DNA of 64,000 nucleotides from Ziziphus jujuba (Eukaryota > Streptophyta > Magnoliopsida > Rosales > Rhamnaceae): NCBI RefSeq assembly GCF_031755915.1, contig NC_083390.1:15283001-15347000 (forward strand). The letters are read 5' to 3'. Positions 46,998 to 59,863 of the stretch are shown here, piece after piece. Below the pieces are notes generated by a model. That model had not been told where the DNA came from. It saw nothing but the letters and a program-made list of their open reading frames with translations, and did not search any database. The translations under genes were made by a program, and so were the position numbers. The stretch's first letter is position 1; the number at the start of each line of letters is the position of its first letter.

Positions 46998-47976
46998 TGA
47001 TGAGAATCCGCTCATGCTCGCATAACCGACTACCCGCTGGGGTGCTTATCTGATACAAATGAAGACCGGGCCAATCATACAAGCTCAAGCTAAGAGATTT
47101 AAGGACAATTTGGATGCCTTTATATAGGGAGTAATTAATTCTCAAAAGGGCTCGACAATACCTAAAGATATAAGACCCATTTTAAGCATCCAAGTGGTAG
47201 AGGCCGATATAGACCCAGGTAGCTGTTTTAGTATAAATATGGACTTCGGGCAGCAAGAAATGGCTCCAACACTTCATGGATTCAATGAATACCTAGAAGA
47301 GGTCATAGAATCAAGACAAGGCAGAAGCTAAAGCATCCAAACAGGTGGTGTGCGCATAGGAGGAAGTTTTTGCTGAGTTGGCATTTTCTTTTTGTTCCAA
47401 TCAATGAAAACTTGTGGGACTCAATGATAATCCTATTTGGCATCCTAAAAAGCATATGGAAGCTGATTTGGAGCTCAAATTGGTTAAAGATTGGTCAACA
47501 ACAGCTTAGTAAAAAAGATAGTTATTTAGTCTCCTAATTTGATTTTGACTTTTTGTTTTAGGAAATTAGTCTTTTATTTGATTTCTATTTATTTATTTGC
47601 CGGAAAAATCAACTTAGAGAAGTTATTATTTTATTATTTTTATTGTAAATTAATTAATTTCTAATTTAAAATAAAGAAATTAATTAATCCAAATTAGAAT
47701 TAGGAAAGGAGTGAGAATCGGCCAACATTAGGTTTCCTATTCTTTGGTGGTTGGTTTTGTCTTATCTTTTTAGGGTTTTCTGTTTCATGTATTGAACCTA
47801 TTTAAGGGTTATTTTTCAATGGGATACCCATCACCTATTGTGGTGTTTTCATTATATCAAGGTTTCTAATCACAGGTTGGTTAGGGGTTGAGGTTATTCC
47901 ATTCAAATATGAACTTAATTGAGATTCGAGTGAATATAATATAGGTTTAGGGGCGTCTTGACCTAGATTCGTATCA
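46998..47976 (+). repeat. 5' LTR of the gypsy element
   Basis: 979 bp, starting TGATGAGAATCC and ending GATTCGTATCA. The family ends form a short inverted repeat TGATACGAA/TTCGTATCA, clearest in the 61089 copy. Compared with the 3' LTR it lacks a block of roughly 115-120 bp after CAATGGGA near 47820, and an about 36-bp block near 47370. Confidence 0.9.
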
Positions 47977-47978
47977 TT

Positions 47979-47990
47979 TGGTATCAGAGA
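47979..47990 (+). other. primer binding site
   Basis: TGGTATCAGAGA two bases after the 5' LTR, complementary to the 3' end of plant initiator methionine tRNA, the usual primer of plant LTR retrotransposons. Confidence 0.85.
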
Positions 47991-49139
47991 CGAATTTTGT
48001 TCAGGTTCTATCTATCTTATTTACTTTATTTTGTGTTGTGTTAATCTGCAATTTTAGCATTAGGTTAAGGCTACTTCTATCATCATACACATTTTGCATA
48101 TTAAAAAAAAAAAATCTCATTCCTAGTCAAATTAGGTTTTCCTTGTTTTATCGTATTTTTTTGCTTCCTAGTTTGTTGGTTGATTTTCATTATTGTTCTT
48201 GGTAATTTAGTTTATTGTTGATTTTTATTTTCCATTGTTTATCTTAAACATTTGCATTCATTTATTCAAAAAAAAAAAAAAAAAGAGAGGAATTACGGCA
48301 TCATATATAAATTTATAAAAAATTGCAAATTTGTATTGCTGCTGTTGGAGGCTAAGGGTTTGGTGAGTTTTTGTTGCTGGAATTGCAAGTTGGTTGTTAA
48401 TTCTTATTACTGCAGTTCAGATGATATTCTGTGAGTTAAAAAAACAGAGAGGAAAAGAAGAGAAGCCGAATATTAAAAAAAAAAAAAGGGCCAATTTTGT
48501 TGAATTTGATGTTGAAATTTGTTTGCTGGAAATTTCTTTGAACTGCTGAGTTGTTGACTATTTATTCAATATTTGGAGTTGCTGTAGATTTATTTTTGCT
48601 GCTGATATTTGAATTTTTGATGCTAAATTAATTCAATTAAAAATTAGTTAAAGGATTTGATACAAAAACTTGAATTACAAAGAACAACAACCAACAACTT
48701 TTCTATTTTTTGTTCAATTTGATCTTGTTAGTGTTTGAATTTCTTTCCCTAAATTTTATTCTTGGATTCTTAATTTCTTACCATTTGGTCCAGTTCTTAT
48801 TGATTCCAAAATTTTCTTTGTTAATTTGCCTTATTTTTACTTAGAAAAGTCGAGAACTAGGTTTCATTAATTCACTTGGTATTACTTGCTTTTTGCTACT
48901 ATTTATTGATAAGTTTAATTAAAACATACTTGTGATCTAATTGCTATTTTTTTGGGTGTGTTAATTAGAACTTTGAGATAATACTTTGAGTGGAAAAAGT
49001 CAAGAGTGTGTGAGCTTCAAATAGGGTTAAAAGCCGAGACTTGTGTGCAAACACGAGTGTTGAGACCTTGTTTGATTGAAACACGTAAGGGAGTGATTTT
49101 AGTGAGGTTTTATTTTATTTTTGTGTTATTTATACTAAC

Positions 49140-50396
49140 ATGGAAGATTCAAAGGTGAGAAAAGGAGATGTACCATTAAGAATTAATGAAGAAGAATCCG
49201 TAGGATTCAAAGGTGATTCCCGAGCTTCGGGGAGTGGATATAAGCACACAGACATGAGGGTTGTCTTGGAGCAATTACAGTGGATGAATGCTCGATTTGA
49301 TCACATAGATCAAATGATGGACAAGTTAAAAACATCACAAGGAGGGCCAAATACAAGGTTTGATGATTATGGATGCCGAGGTCGAGATCGAGGAGGCCGA
49401 GGGCGACTTAGAGAAGAATTCGGGGAAGACAATTTTGGAGATGACTTGGATGAGGGGTTTAATGAAATTTTTGAACCTCAAGGAAGGCCAATCTGTGGGA
49501 GACCAGCAAGGAATGAGGATGATGATCTTGGAAATATTAAGGTCAACATACCACCTTTCATGGGAAAAAGTGACTCGGAGGCTTACTTGGAATGGGACGA
49601 GCGTATAGAGATGATCTTTTATTGTCACAACTATTCGGAGGCTAAGAAAGTTAAGGTGGTGGTAATGGAATTTGAAAATTATGCCCTCCAATGGTGGACC
49701 AATGAACAAAATACCCGAAGGAGAGTAAGTGATGAATTGATTACTACTTGGCGACAAATAAAAAAAGCCATGAGGAAGAGATTTGTACCGACTCATTACC
49801 ATAGGTTGCTGCATCAAAAGTTACAATCATTATCACAAGCTAGTAGGTTCGTGGAGGATTATTACAAGGAGATGAAGATGCTGATAATGAGATTGATCAT
49901 GAATGAAGAAAGAGAAGCAACCATGGCATGATTTCTAAGTGGATTGAATCATGAGATAGCTAACCAATCGGACTTGCAACAATATATGGAATTTGAAGAG
50001 ATGTTGCATGTGGCTATCAAACTTGAAAATCAATTCAAGAGGAGGGGCACAAGTACATGGATTGGAGGAGTTTCAAGCAGTGGAAGAAAAAATCCAAGTA
50101 CTTGGAGAAGCAATCCCACCTTTGAAGCAAGACAAAAGCCGAAACTTGAAGAAAAGAGCACTAATCGGCCAAAAAGGGAGTCCAGAGCCAAATCTATCCA
50201 AGCACCAAAGAATGAAGGAAAATCTGATCCTAAACCTTCTAGAACTCATGATATTGTGTGTTGTAAGTGCCATGGAGGAGGTCACATCACTAGCCAATGC
50301 CCGAATAGAAGAATCATGATGTTAAAAGGTAATGGTGAGCTAGAATCCGAAAGTGAAGATAGTGGAGGTGACACTGAGCAAGAAAGGAGAATTTGA
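49140..50396 (+). pseudogene. gypsy gag (broken by a TGA)
   Basis: Starts at the ATG at 49140 (MEDSKVRKGD). The retrotransposon gag core lies around 49540-49920: PPFMGKSDSEAYLEWDERIEMIF, ALQWWTNEQ, WRQIKKAMRKRFVP, HQKLQSL. A TGA at 49930 interrupts the ARFLSGL-type motif, after which the same frame continues (NHEIANQSDLQQ) to a CCHC knuckle near 50261 (CCKCHGGGHITSQC). Gag would form the virus-like particle and package the RNA. The stop fits a CGA-to-TGA transition. Confidence 0.85.
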
Positions 50397-50411
50397 AGAT
50401 GAACCGAAACC

Positions 50412-50981
50412 TTGAATGCTTCACATGTCGAACTAAGCTTGGTGAATAAGAAAGTCTTGACCGTGTACAAAGATAAGGAGCAACTTCAAAAAGAGAATAT
50501 CTTCCATACTCGATGTGAATACCAAGGTAAGATTTGTAGTATAATAATTGACAGTGGAAGTTGTGCTAATGTGATTAGTGATATTGTGGTTGATAAATTA
50601 GGCTTAGCAATAATTAAACATCCCAAACCATATAGATTACAATGGCTTAATGATATTGGTGAGATGAAAGCAACTAAACAAGTCAAAGTAAAATTCAGCA
50701 TTGATAAATGCATGGATGTTGTGCCTATGCATGCGGGTCATATTTTACTCGGTAGACCATGGCAATTTGATAAGAATACTATACATTATGGTCGAGAGAA
50801 TGCTACTGTTTTTAGATTTAAAGGTAAAAAGATCAGGCTGGAACTATTGACTCCTAAAGAGATATTTAGAGACCAACTTCAAATACAACAAAGGAAGAAG
50901 GCCGAAAAGCTCAAGGAAAGACCTAGCATGACACCCACGGCAACAACACCAATCCAAGGAGTCCAAGAAATGCAAGACTGA
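50412..50981 (+). pseudogene. gypsy protease region
   Basis: Retropepsin-like segment with the aspartic motif DSGS (IIIDSGSCANVIS near 50545), a flap-like stretch (LQWLNDIGEMKATKQVKVKFSI) and the HILLGRPWQFD motif near 50740. It would cleave the Gag-Pol polyprotein. It is separated from gag by a stop at about 50396 and ends at a stop at 50979. Confidence 0.8.
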
Positions 50982-51179
50982 CCAGGTAAGGTTTCTAGAA
51001 CCTAAATTGAGTGGAAAATCAAGGCCAATATGAGAGTGAGAAAGAAATTGAGAAGGCTGAGAGGTATGGTGAGAAACCCGAGCGTGAAGGACAAAATGTG
51101 GTGACTGAGAGAGAGAAAGGAAAAGAAAGGAAAGAGAGGAAAAATAAAAAAATTTTATCTTAGCTTTGGTGATATTAAT

Positions 51180-52640
51180 AAAGCCATCTTGATTAAGAAA
51201 CCATTGCTGTCATGTTTTATAAAGGTGTATTTTTAAATGGTCAAGTTTATCCTGAAGAACTTGAATTGCCAAGTTCTATTTCTCCTTTTTTGTAGGAATT
51301 TGATGATGTCTTTACGGAGGAAATTCCTAATGGTTTATCACCTATTCGAGGGATTGAACATCAAATTGATTTTGTGCCAAAAGCTACAATTCCAAATAGG
51401 CCTGCATATAGAAGTAATCCTGAGGAGACAAAGGCGCTACAAAGGCATGTAAGTGAGTTGCTTGACAAAGGTTGCATCATGAGAGTATGAGCCCATATGC
51501 TGTCCCTATTTTGTTAGTACCTAAGAAAGATGGTTCATGGCATATGTGTGTAGATTTTAGGGCTATAAATAATATTACCATTAAATATAGGCATCAATTT
51601 CTAGGTTCGATGATATGTTAGATGAATTACATGGTGCATGCATTTTTACTAAAATTGATCTTAGGAGTGGGTATCATCAAATTATAATGAAAGAGGGTGA
51701 TGAATGGAAAACTGCATTTAAAACTAAGTATGGATTGTATAAGTGGTTAGTAATGCCTTTTGATTTAACTAACGCACCTAGTACTTTCATAAGATTAATG
51801 AATCATTTTATGCGACCATTCATTGGAAAATTTGTTGTTGTTTATTTTGATGATATTCTTATATATAGTAGACATCTAGATGAGCATGTAGAACATCTTA
51901 GGCAAGTTTTAAATATTCTTAGGAAGGAAATGTTGTTTGCTAATATGAAAAAGTGTGATTTTTGTAAAGATGAGTTGGTTTTCTTAGGACTTATAGTAAG
52001 TGCTGCAGGTATAAAAGTTGATCAATCTAAGGTGCAAGCAATCCAAGAGTGGCCGAAACCCACCTCCATTACCCAAGTGAGAAGCTTTCATGGTTTAGCT
52101 AGTTTCTATCAATGATTTGTCAAGGATTTTGGCACCATCGCAGTGCCTTTGATGGAATTTATGAAGAAGAATGTTGGCTTTAAATGGCGGGAAGCATAAG
52201 ATAAATCTTTTAATTTGTTGAAAGAAAAATTGTCTGATACACCTTTACTAGATTTGCCTAACTTTGACAAAATTTTTGAAATTGAAAGTGATGCTTTGGG
52301 TATAGGTATTGGAATTGTCTTAATACAAGGAAGACCCATAGCATACTTTAGTGAGAAATTAAATGGAGCTGCATTAAACTACCCGACTTATGAAAAGAGA
52401 TGTATGCTTTGGTGAAAGCTTTGAAAATGTGGCAACATTACCTCATGCCAAAAGAATTTATGATTCATAAAAATCATGAATCTTTGAAGCACATTAAAGG
52501 CCAGGGGAAGCTTAACCAAAGGCATGCTAAGTGGATTTAGTTCATTGAAACATTTCCTTATGCCATCCGCTACAGAAAAGGTAAGAAAAATATGGTTGCC
52601 GATGCATTATCCCTAAAGTATGTACTCTTTTCTACCTTAG
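51180..52640 (+). pseudogene. gypsy reverse transcriptase and RNase H
   Basis: RT motifs in order: GIEHQIDFVPKA, AIPNRPAYR-like, [26 protein letters not shown] with frame breaks around 51490-51600, then [37 protein letters not shown], and the catalytic YFDDILIYS at about 51844. RT thumb sequences run to 52110, where a TGA cuts YQ/FVKDF. RNase H follows (FEIESDALGIGIGIVLIQ..RPIAYFSEKL near 52270; VADALS near 52595). At least three stops or shifts separate the parts. Active-site aspartates survive, but no continuous polyprotein can be made. Confidence 0.85.
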
Positions 52641-52799
52641 ATGCTAGATTGCTTGAATTTGAACAATTAAAAGAACCTTATGAGCATGATAGTGACTTTG
52701 GAGAAATATTTAGGACCTGTTCAAAACATGGTTTTAATAAATTTTACATACTTGAGTGGTCTTTGTTTAGGGAAAACAACTTTGTGTGCCTAATTGTAG

Positions 52800-53875
52800 C
52801 ATTAGGGAATTGCTAGTGAGGGAAGGTCATGGTGGTGGTTTGATAGGACATTTTGGTGTTTTAAAAACTTTATCTTTGCTGCAAGAACACTTTTATTGGC
52901 CTAACATGAGGGGAGATGTAGAGAAAATATGTGAAAGATGCTTGAAGTTTTGAAAAGCCAAATCTAAGTTGAAACCGCACGCTTTGTACCTTCCATTGCC
53001 GATTCCTTCCTTTCCTTGGGTGGATTTATCTATGGATTTTATTCTTGGTTTACCAAAGTGAAGGATAGGTAAGGATTCAATATTTGTTATTGTGGATAGA
53101 TTTTCTAAGATGGCCCATTGTATTGCATGTAATAAAACTGATGAAGCATCTAATGTTTCTAACTTATTCTTTAAGGAAATTGTTATGTTGCGTGGTACGC
53201 CTAGAACAATTGTTTCGGATAGGGATACTAACTTTTTAAGTTATTTTTGGAAAACTTTATGGGCTAAGTTAGGAGCTAAAATTTTCTTTTCAACTACTTG
53301 TCATCCACAAACTGAAGTAGTAAATAGGACTTTGTCTACATTGTTACGGGCCTTAATTAGTAGAAACTTAAGAACATGGGAAGAATGTTTTCCACATGTC
53401 GAATTTGCTTATAATAGTCCTTGCATTCAGCCACTAAATATACACCATTTGAGATTGTTTATGGTTTTAATCCTTTGACTTCATTAGATTTAACATCTTT
53501 ACCTTTAAATGAATGTGCTAATCTAGAAAGAAAACAAAAAGCTGATTTTGTAAAGTAGATTCATGAGAAAACGAAGGCAAATATTGAGAGGGGGATAGAG
53601 CAATATGCAAGGAGTGCTAATTAAGGTTTAAAACAAGTTGTCTTTGAACTTGGAGATTGGGTTTGGTTTCACTAAAGGAAGGAGAGGTTTCCCGAACAAA
53701 GGAAGTTCAAGCTTATGCCACATGGAGATGGACCTTTTCAAGTTTTGGAGCAGATCAAATGAAAATGTCTACAAACTTGATTTATTGGGTGAGTATATGT
53801 TAGTGATACATTTAATGTTGCTGACTTGTCTCCTTTTACTGCAGGTGATGGTTTTGATTTGAGGGTAAATTTTTT
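52800..53875 (+). pseudogene. gypsy integrase
   Basis: The zinc-binding HHCC region ([30 protein letters not shown]) lies near 52840-52955. The catalytic core follows: MDFILGLP near 53030, [19 protein letters not shown] from 53092, [22 protein letters not shown] near 53170, and [20 protein letters not shown] with the third acidic position altered to ...TEVVNR (usually TE/Q-x-VNR). The C-terminal part ends in a NVADLSPF motif. Stops and shifts occur near 52953, 53062 and 53480. Confidence 0.8.
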
Positions 53876-53876
53876 T

Positions 53877-53890
53877 CAAGAGGAGAGGAA
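53877..53890 (+). other. polypurine tract
   Basis: CAAGAGGAGAGGAA directly precedes the 3' LTR start at 53891, the position expected for the plus-strand primer of LTR retrotransposons. Confidence 0.8.
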
Positions 53891-55008
53891 TGATGAGAAT
53901 TCGCCCATGCCGGCACAACCAGCTACCCGTTGGGGTGCTGATCCGATATGAATGAAGACTGGGCCGATCACTAGAGCTCAAGCTAAGAGATTTAAGGACA
54001 ACCTAGCTATCTTTATATAGGGAGTAATTAGTTCTCGAAAGGGTTTGACAATACCCATTTTAAGCATTCAAGTGGTGGAGGCCGATACGGACCCGGGAAG
54101 CTGTTTTAGTACAAATATAGACTCTGGGCAATAAAAAATGGTTCCAACACTTCATGGATTCAATGAATATCTCTAAGAGGTCATAGAATCAAGAAAGAGA
54201 GAAGTTAAAGCATCCAAACAGGTGGTGTGCATATAGGAGGAAGTTTGGCCGGTTTTATTGTATTTTGTCGCTAACTTAACTATATTTTGTTGAATTGGCA
54301 TTTTCTCTTTGTTCCAATCAATGCCAACTTGTGGGACTCAATGAAAATCCTATTTGGAATCCTAAAAAGCATATGGAAGCTGATTTGGAGCTTAAATTGG
54401 TTAAAAATTGGTCAACGACAACTTAGTAAAAAAGATAGTTATTTAGTTTCCTAATTTGATTTTGACTTTTCGTTTTAGGAATTTAGTTTTTTATTTGGTT
54501 TCTATTTATTTATTTGCTGCAAAAATCAACTTAGAAAAGTTATTATTTTATCATTTTCATTGTAAATTAATTAATTCCTAATTCAAAATAAAGGAATTAA
54601 TTAATCCAAATTAGAATTAGGAAAGGAGTAAGAATCGGCCAACATTAGGTTTCCTATTCTTTGGTGGCCGATTTTTTCCTATCTTTTTAGGGTTTTTTGT
54701 TTCATGTCTTGACCCTATTTAAGGGTTATTTTTCAATGAGAATATAGCTTGAATATTCTTGAGAAAATTAATTGAGATTGAATTTCTCTTTGTTATCTTT
54801 GAACACCTAAAATACCGTTAGAGAGTGAGTGTTTTATTTTTGACTTATCAATAGGTTACCCATCAACTATTATGGTGTCTTCATTATACCAAGGTTTCTA
54901 ATCACAGTTTGGTTAGGGGTTGAGGTCATTCCATTAAAATTTGAACTTAATTGAGATCCGGGCTAATATAATACGAGTTTAGGCACATGTCGACCTAGGT
55001 TCGTATCG
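53891..55008 (+). repeat. 3' LTR of the gypsy element
   Basis: 1118 bp, starting TGATGAGAATTCGCC and ending GGTTCGTATCG, followed by target duplication GATAT. It retains the block missing from the 5' LTR, including TTGTTATCTTTGAACACCTAAAA. Confidence 0.9.
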
Positions 55009-55747
55009 GATATTTTCTTTTAGATTCTGACTTATAGAAACTAAATGAATAATTCAAAGGGAAAATAAAAATAAACTGAGATAAAGAACTTCATTTGAGA
55101 ATAACATAGCATGGGCAGTTCAACTTATGAACTCTATCTTGCCCATCAACTTTCTTTCTTTTTTCCAATCATGAGCCAGAACAATCTCATATATCTCCCT
55201 CATAGCCTGCCAATAGTTCACAATATGTAAATACACACATACATAGAATTAATGTATATATAAAGCCAATTGTAATTGTGAATTTTGTCCCATTTAGGTT
55301 TTTCAAATGAAAAATTAAAAGAGTAAGAATTCATTTATATTTGTATGTATGCTATGATTCATAATACCAAAGAAAAAGAGGATTTAGAGGAATATAGTAA
55401 CGATAATAATTCCCAACAAGCCAGAAGCTTAACACATGCATTTATCAGGTCTAGCCATGGTCTGTCTTGATTAAATTCTTAAGCAATATCCTATTGTTTT
55501 AGTTCGTTATTACGTTAATCACTATGTTATGCATGGAGCATGGTGATTCTTCATCCAATGAACATGATTCCTAAAAGTAGCTGAGAAGTCAATTGAGATG
55601 ATAATATAACATAAAATGGTGTGGACCAACCAATATGGAGAGTAAATAAAATCTAGAACATCAAATGGCAATGTATAGATCTTAAGCAGCAAAAAACAAG
55701 TGAAAATTTCCTAATCAAACCTAGAATGTGGCATCTAGTACCAAATG
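55009..55747. other. spacer between two gypsy elements
   Basis: About 740 bp of AT-rich DNA without coding signal or recognised repeat. This is the original host sequence into which both neighbours inserted. Confidence 0.4.
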
Positions 55748-56011
55748 TGTAACACCAATACACATATTTTAACAAGTTTGACAAAGTTTGACCAAGTGAA
55801 CAATATGTGGGTCCAAGTTGATTTTTCAATGGGCAACATTTTTGGTTTGACTGAGGTACCACTGTGTAGATCTCGTTGATACGGTTCAAAGACTGGTGGT
55901 ATGCCAAATTCCGAGTTATGGATAAAAAGTTATGATTCTGAGACATTTTAAGCATAAGTTTTATATCAGTGTCCAAATTAGTCCTCAGTTTTTGTCTGTT
56001 AGTGACACAAG

Positions 56012-57108
56012 TAATGAGAATCCGCCCGAACCCGCTCAATCGACAACCCGCTGGGGTGCTGACTCGATACGAATGAAGATCAGGCTGATCACTAAGGCTC
56101 AAGCTAAGAGATTTAAGGATAACTTGGCTGCCTTTATACAGGGAGTAATTAATTCTCAAAAGGGCTTGACAATATCTGAAGATACAACACCCATTTTAAG
56201 CATCCAAGTGGTGGAAGTCAATATGGACCCGGGTAGCTATTTTCGTGCAAATTTGGACTCTAGATAGTAAGGAATGGTTCCAACCCTTCATGAACTCAAT
56301 AAATATTGTTAAGAGGACATGGAACCTAGCCAAGGCAGAATCAAAAGCATCTAAAAATGACTTGTACGGATAGCATCTCAATTTGGCAGAAAATGTGCTG
56401 TTTAGCCATTGACTTTGACTTTTCTCCTTATTTGACTTATTCCAATCAAGAGGCAACATTTGAGACTCATTATTAATCATTTTTGGCATCTACATGGCAT
56501 ATGGAAGCTGATTTAGAGCCCAAACAAGCTGGAAATTGGTCAAAGATACCTTAGTATTCAAACTAGTCAACTCGTTTCCTAATTTGATTTTGACTTTTTG
56601 TTTTAGGAAATTAGTCTTGTATTTAGTTTCTATTTATTTATTTGCTGGACAAATCAACCTAGGAAAGTTATTTTTTTATTAGTTTTATTGTAAATTAGTT
56701 AATTTATAATTCAAAATAAATGAATTAATTAATCCAAATTAGATTAGGAAAGGAATCTGCATTGCATGGCCAGTTTTACCTAGTGTAATTAGGGTTTATT
56801 TTGTTCCTTTCAAAGCCTATTTAAAGGCTTGTTTTATCAATAATATTCAATACATTAATCACACAGAAAATTATTTATGAGATTGAATTCTCTTTGTTAT
56901 CTTTGAACACCTAAAACAACATTAGTAAATGAGTGTTTTAGTTTGACTTATCATTAGGATTCCCATCACCTATTGTGGCGTCTTCATTATTCCAAGGTTT
57001 CTAATCACAGGTTCGTTAGTGGTTGAGGTGACCATTAGAACTTGAACATAATTAGATCCGGGCTTATATAATACGGGTTTAGGCATACGTCGTCCTAGGT
57101 TCATATCA
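56012..57108 (+). mobile_element. solo LTR nested in the long LTR
   Basis: 1097 bp, matching the 46998-55008 LTRs throughout; begins TAATGAGAATCCGCCCG (TG mutated to TA) and ends GGTTCATATCA. Flanks ACAAG (56007-56011) and CCAAG (57109-57113) form a 5-bp target duplication with one mismatch. No internal sequence remains, so it arose by recombination between two LTRs. Confidence 0.85.
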
Positions 57109-58672
57109 CCAAGGCTCTATATAAGCCTCGACAAGTGTGCCAAATAAGAACCAATTTCCCAAGTACCCATTTCATCCCCAAAACTTAAGAAATTCTTTCC
57201 AAAACCCATGGGTCCGAACTAGATGCTTTCAATCCGTTTAACGATGAACAATGTCATCACCGTTTTTGTCCATCCCGGCCACAACCCGATTACATGCGCT
57301 AGTCAAGGAGGAAGCCCATATCGAGGCGAGGTCGACTGTCAAATTTCACGGTAAACGGCTGCTGGACGCGCCCAGATCTTGCCGGAGAAGACAATGGCGG
57401 TCGACGAGGTGGGTCGCCGGATTTTCATGTTTTTCGGTCGTTTCAGGCTAACTCATAGACTTTTCCTACCATTTTTAGACCCTTTGAACTCATTTCCATG
57501 GTTATTTTGCCCAGATTTCTCATCGTTTGAGAGATACAATAACGGGGAGTTCCGTCGAAGCTTCAATCAAGTTTTCAAACCACCGGAGGAACCTTTGGAC
57601 CGAGGTGAGCATACTCATGGGTTCCTTGTCTCTTGGGCTTTTCGTTGATATAAAGTTTGTAAATTTTGGTGGTCGTTTGATAATTTTTTCTTCTTTGGGT
57701 CAATTAGTTAATTATCGGATAAATTGGGATTGTGTTTGGATAAAATTGGTCAAATTGGTTAAAAATTGGAGTTGAATTAGTGAAATTGGATATTATTAGG
57801 CCCCACTAGGAGGTCCAATTTCGAAAGGTTAATCTTCGGGTGAAAATCCCCAATTGTGGATACTGGGTCCTAAGGACAAGAAGTATAATTGGATCATTCG
57901 GTATTTAATTTATGTAATTTTATAGTGGTACAAGTCATTTTAAGACATTTGGGTCACACAAGTGTCTCTGATTTAGTTATTGGAGTCTGAGAATTATGTT
58001 ATTATATTACAAGCACTCAAGTTGAGCTTGGAGGCGATCTTGTAGGGGAGCAGGAGTGAGCATCTGCAATACTGTGAGTGGTTATAATTTTTTAAATGTT
58101 TTTGGTATATAGAATAATATATATACGTGGTTTGGATATTTTACGTATATAACAATTGATTAAAATGTTTGCTTTATGCATATATATTATCTGCTTTTAC
58201 TTGTATGTGTTATAATTTTATGTGGATTTTAATACTATTTTAATGGTTTCTAACTTTGATGAGTTCATAGTGAGCTTGTGAATTACGTTAGTTATATATT
58301 CTGGTATTAAAATTGAGATTTTAAACCATTTTGGAAAATAATTTATTTGAGAAAGCAGATTGTAAACTTTATGATTTTAAGCATGTTCAAAAATTTCAAA
58401 ATTTTAAATGCTTAAAATTGGGTTATGGTGAATATATTTCACTGTGGTATTTTCAATTTTAGTAGAAAATGATGATTTGAAATTTTTTAGAAATATTTAA
58501 ATAAGCGGTGAATTTGAATATTAAAGTATTATTTATGATACAATATTGCTGGAAAAGTATATACGATCTTACAAGATTGTTTTCACGATACTTTATTGGT
58601 TATTTTTAATTGATGTACTATATAATACCAGAGTTTCGGTTCAGTAGTATTATATTGTAATGCGCTGGGTTT

Positions 58673-58844
58673 GCCATGGTACCGTGAGGTTAGTTTCACC
58701 CAATAGTTTATTATTGCCACAGACCGTGAGGTAGGGTTTATCCGATGGTTTATTATTGCCACGGTGCCATGAGGTTGGGTTCATCTCACAGGTTATTTAT
58801 TGCCACGGATCGTCAGGTTGGGTACGTCCTAACGGTTTATTATT
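58673..58844. repeat. LTR minisatellite, four units of about 43 bp
   Basis: Four consecutive units each run from GCCA(C/T)GG-like through CCGTGAGGTTGGGTTCA-like to (G)GTTTATTATT. They differ by substitutions and one small indel. The repeats lie inside the long LTR of the Del/Tekay-like element. Confidence 0.85.
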
Positions 58845-59863
58845 TTCCACGATGCCCTTCGTATGTTAAGGATCATGAGATGAGTATATTCCACGGTTTA
58901 CAATTTGGTACATCGAATGGTACATTGTATATGTTTTAAGTACATTGATGAATTTCAAATATTGTGGTTATTACTGCACTTTCATAATTATTTTGTGGAA
59001 CTGCGTTTATAATATTTATGCTCAATTTTTACACCTTGATTAAGGCATTTTATAATATTATATTGATTGTTCACTTTATACATTTTGAGCATCCATTTCA
59101 TGATACTAAATTGAGGTACGAGTTTGAGTTTTGTGAAATGATTTTTAAATGGGAAACTTTTTAAATGAGTGAATTGAGAGATCTTGAGAGAAAGATCTTA
59201 TGGAAATAAATTATTATTTTTCTATTTTACTATGCCACTCACTGAGATTTCTTTATCTCACGTTTTATTTGTTTAAAATTCATTCCCTTTGGTCCAGACA
59301 GTTGGTAGCAGTCTACCTTACGCATCGCTTGTCACTTTTTTCCTTCCACGATAGCAGGAGTATTATCTTCTTCTTTTTTATCTTACCTTTATCTTTTCGG
59401 ACATTGTTTATTTTTTATTTGTACTTCTAAACCTTGTTAACACTCTTAGAATGCTCTGATTTAAATATTGGACTCACTAGAGCCTATATTACTTGGGTGT
59501 AGTTATGGGCTGTGGTACCATAGGCCGGTTAAGGACTTTGTGCTATTGTGGATTTATTATGTATATATATATATTGAGGTATTATTGCTAATTCATGTTG
59601 TGCATTGTCCACATTTTAACGTGAGGTTACATTGGATATTCTCTAGGGATTGTTCGGTGGAACTTCACTAGGCGGGACCACCCAGGAGATCCTCAGAGGG
59701 TTCCCGGGACGGGTCCTGTCAGCTTACTATCAAAGCTTTAGGTTCTAAATTCCTTGAGGTTGTGCATTGTTGTACGACCCATCCTGTATCTCACCTTCCA
59801 TACCTATTCTTTTGTTAGTGTTAATTATATTTTGATCAATTCTATCATATAAAACTTTTTCTT

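Larger units (their letters stand above)
46998..55008 (+). mobile_element. full-length Ty3/gypsy LTR retrotransposon, inactivated
   Basis: Complete structure: 5' LTR 46998-47976, PBS, gag, protease, RT, RNase H, integrase, polypurine tract, 3' LTR 53891-55008. Perfect 5-bp target duplication GATAT (46993-46997 and 55009-55013). Domain order PR-RT-RH-IN places it in Ty3/gypsy. The coding region is broken by several stops and frame changes, so it is not autonomous now. Integrase ends in a NVADLSPF-type tail; no chromodomain is evident. It has three solo LTR relatives in this window. Confidence 0.92.
55748..59721 (+). repeat. 5' LTR of the Del/Tekay-like element, interrupted
   Basis: Starts TGTAACACCAATAC and ends CGGGACGGGTCCTGTCA. 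After subtracting the inserted solo LTR and its target duplication it is about 2.9 kb, within the range for this lineage. It contains a four-unit minisatellite (58673-58844). The start base is judged from the TG terminus and PBS position only. Confidence 0.65.

Noticed and set aside
49335..49817. 160-codon minus-strand frame inside gag
   Set aside because: Shadow of the gag reading frame on the other strand; gag motifs are clear on the plus strand.
55653..56159. 168-codon minus-strand frame
   Set aside because: It is antisense across the long LTR and the nested solo LTR; similar antisense frames occur in every LTR copy of the family (for example 46921-47145 and 53769-53981).
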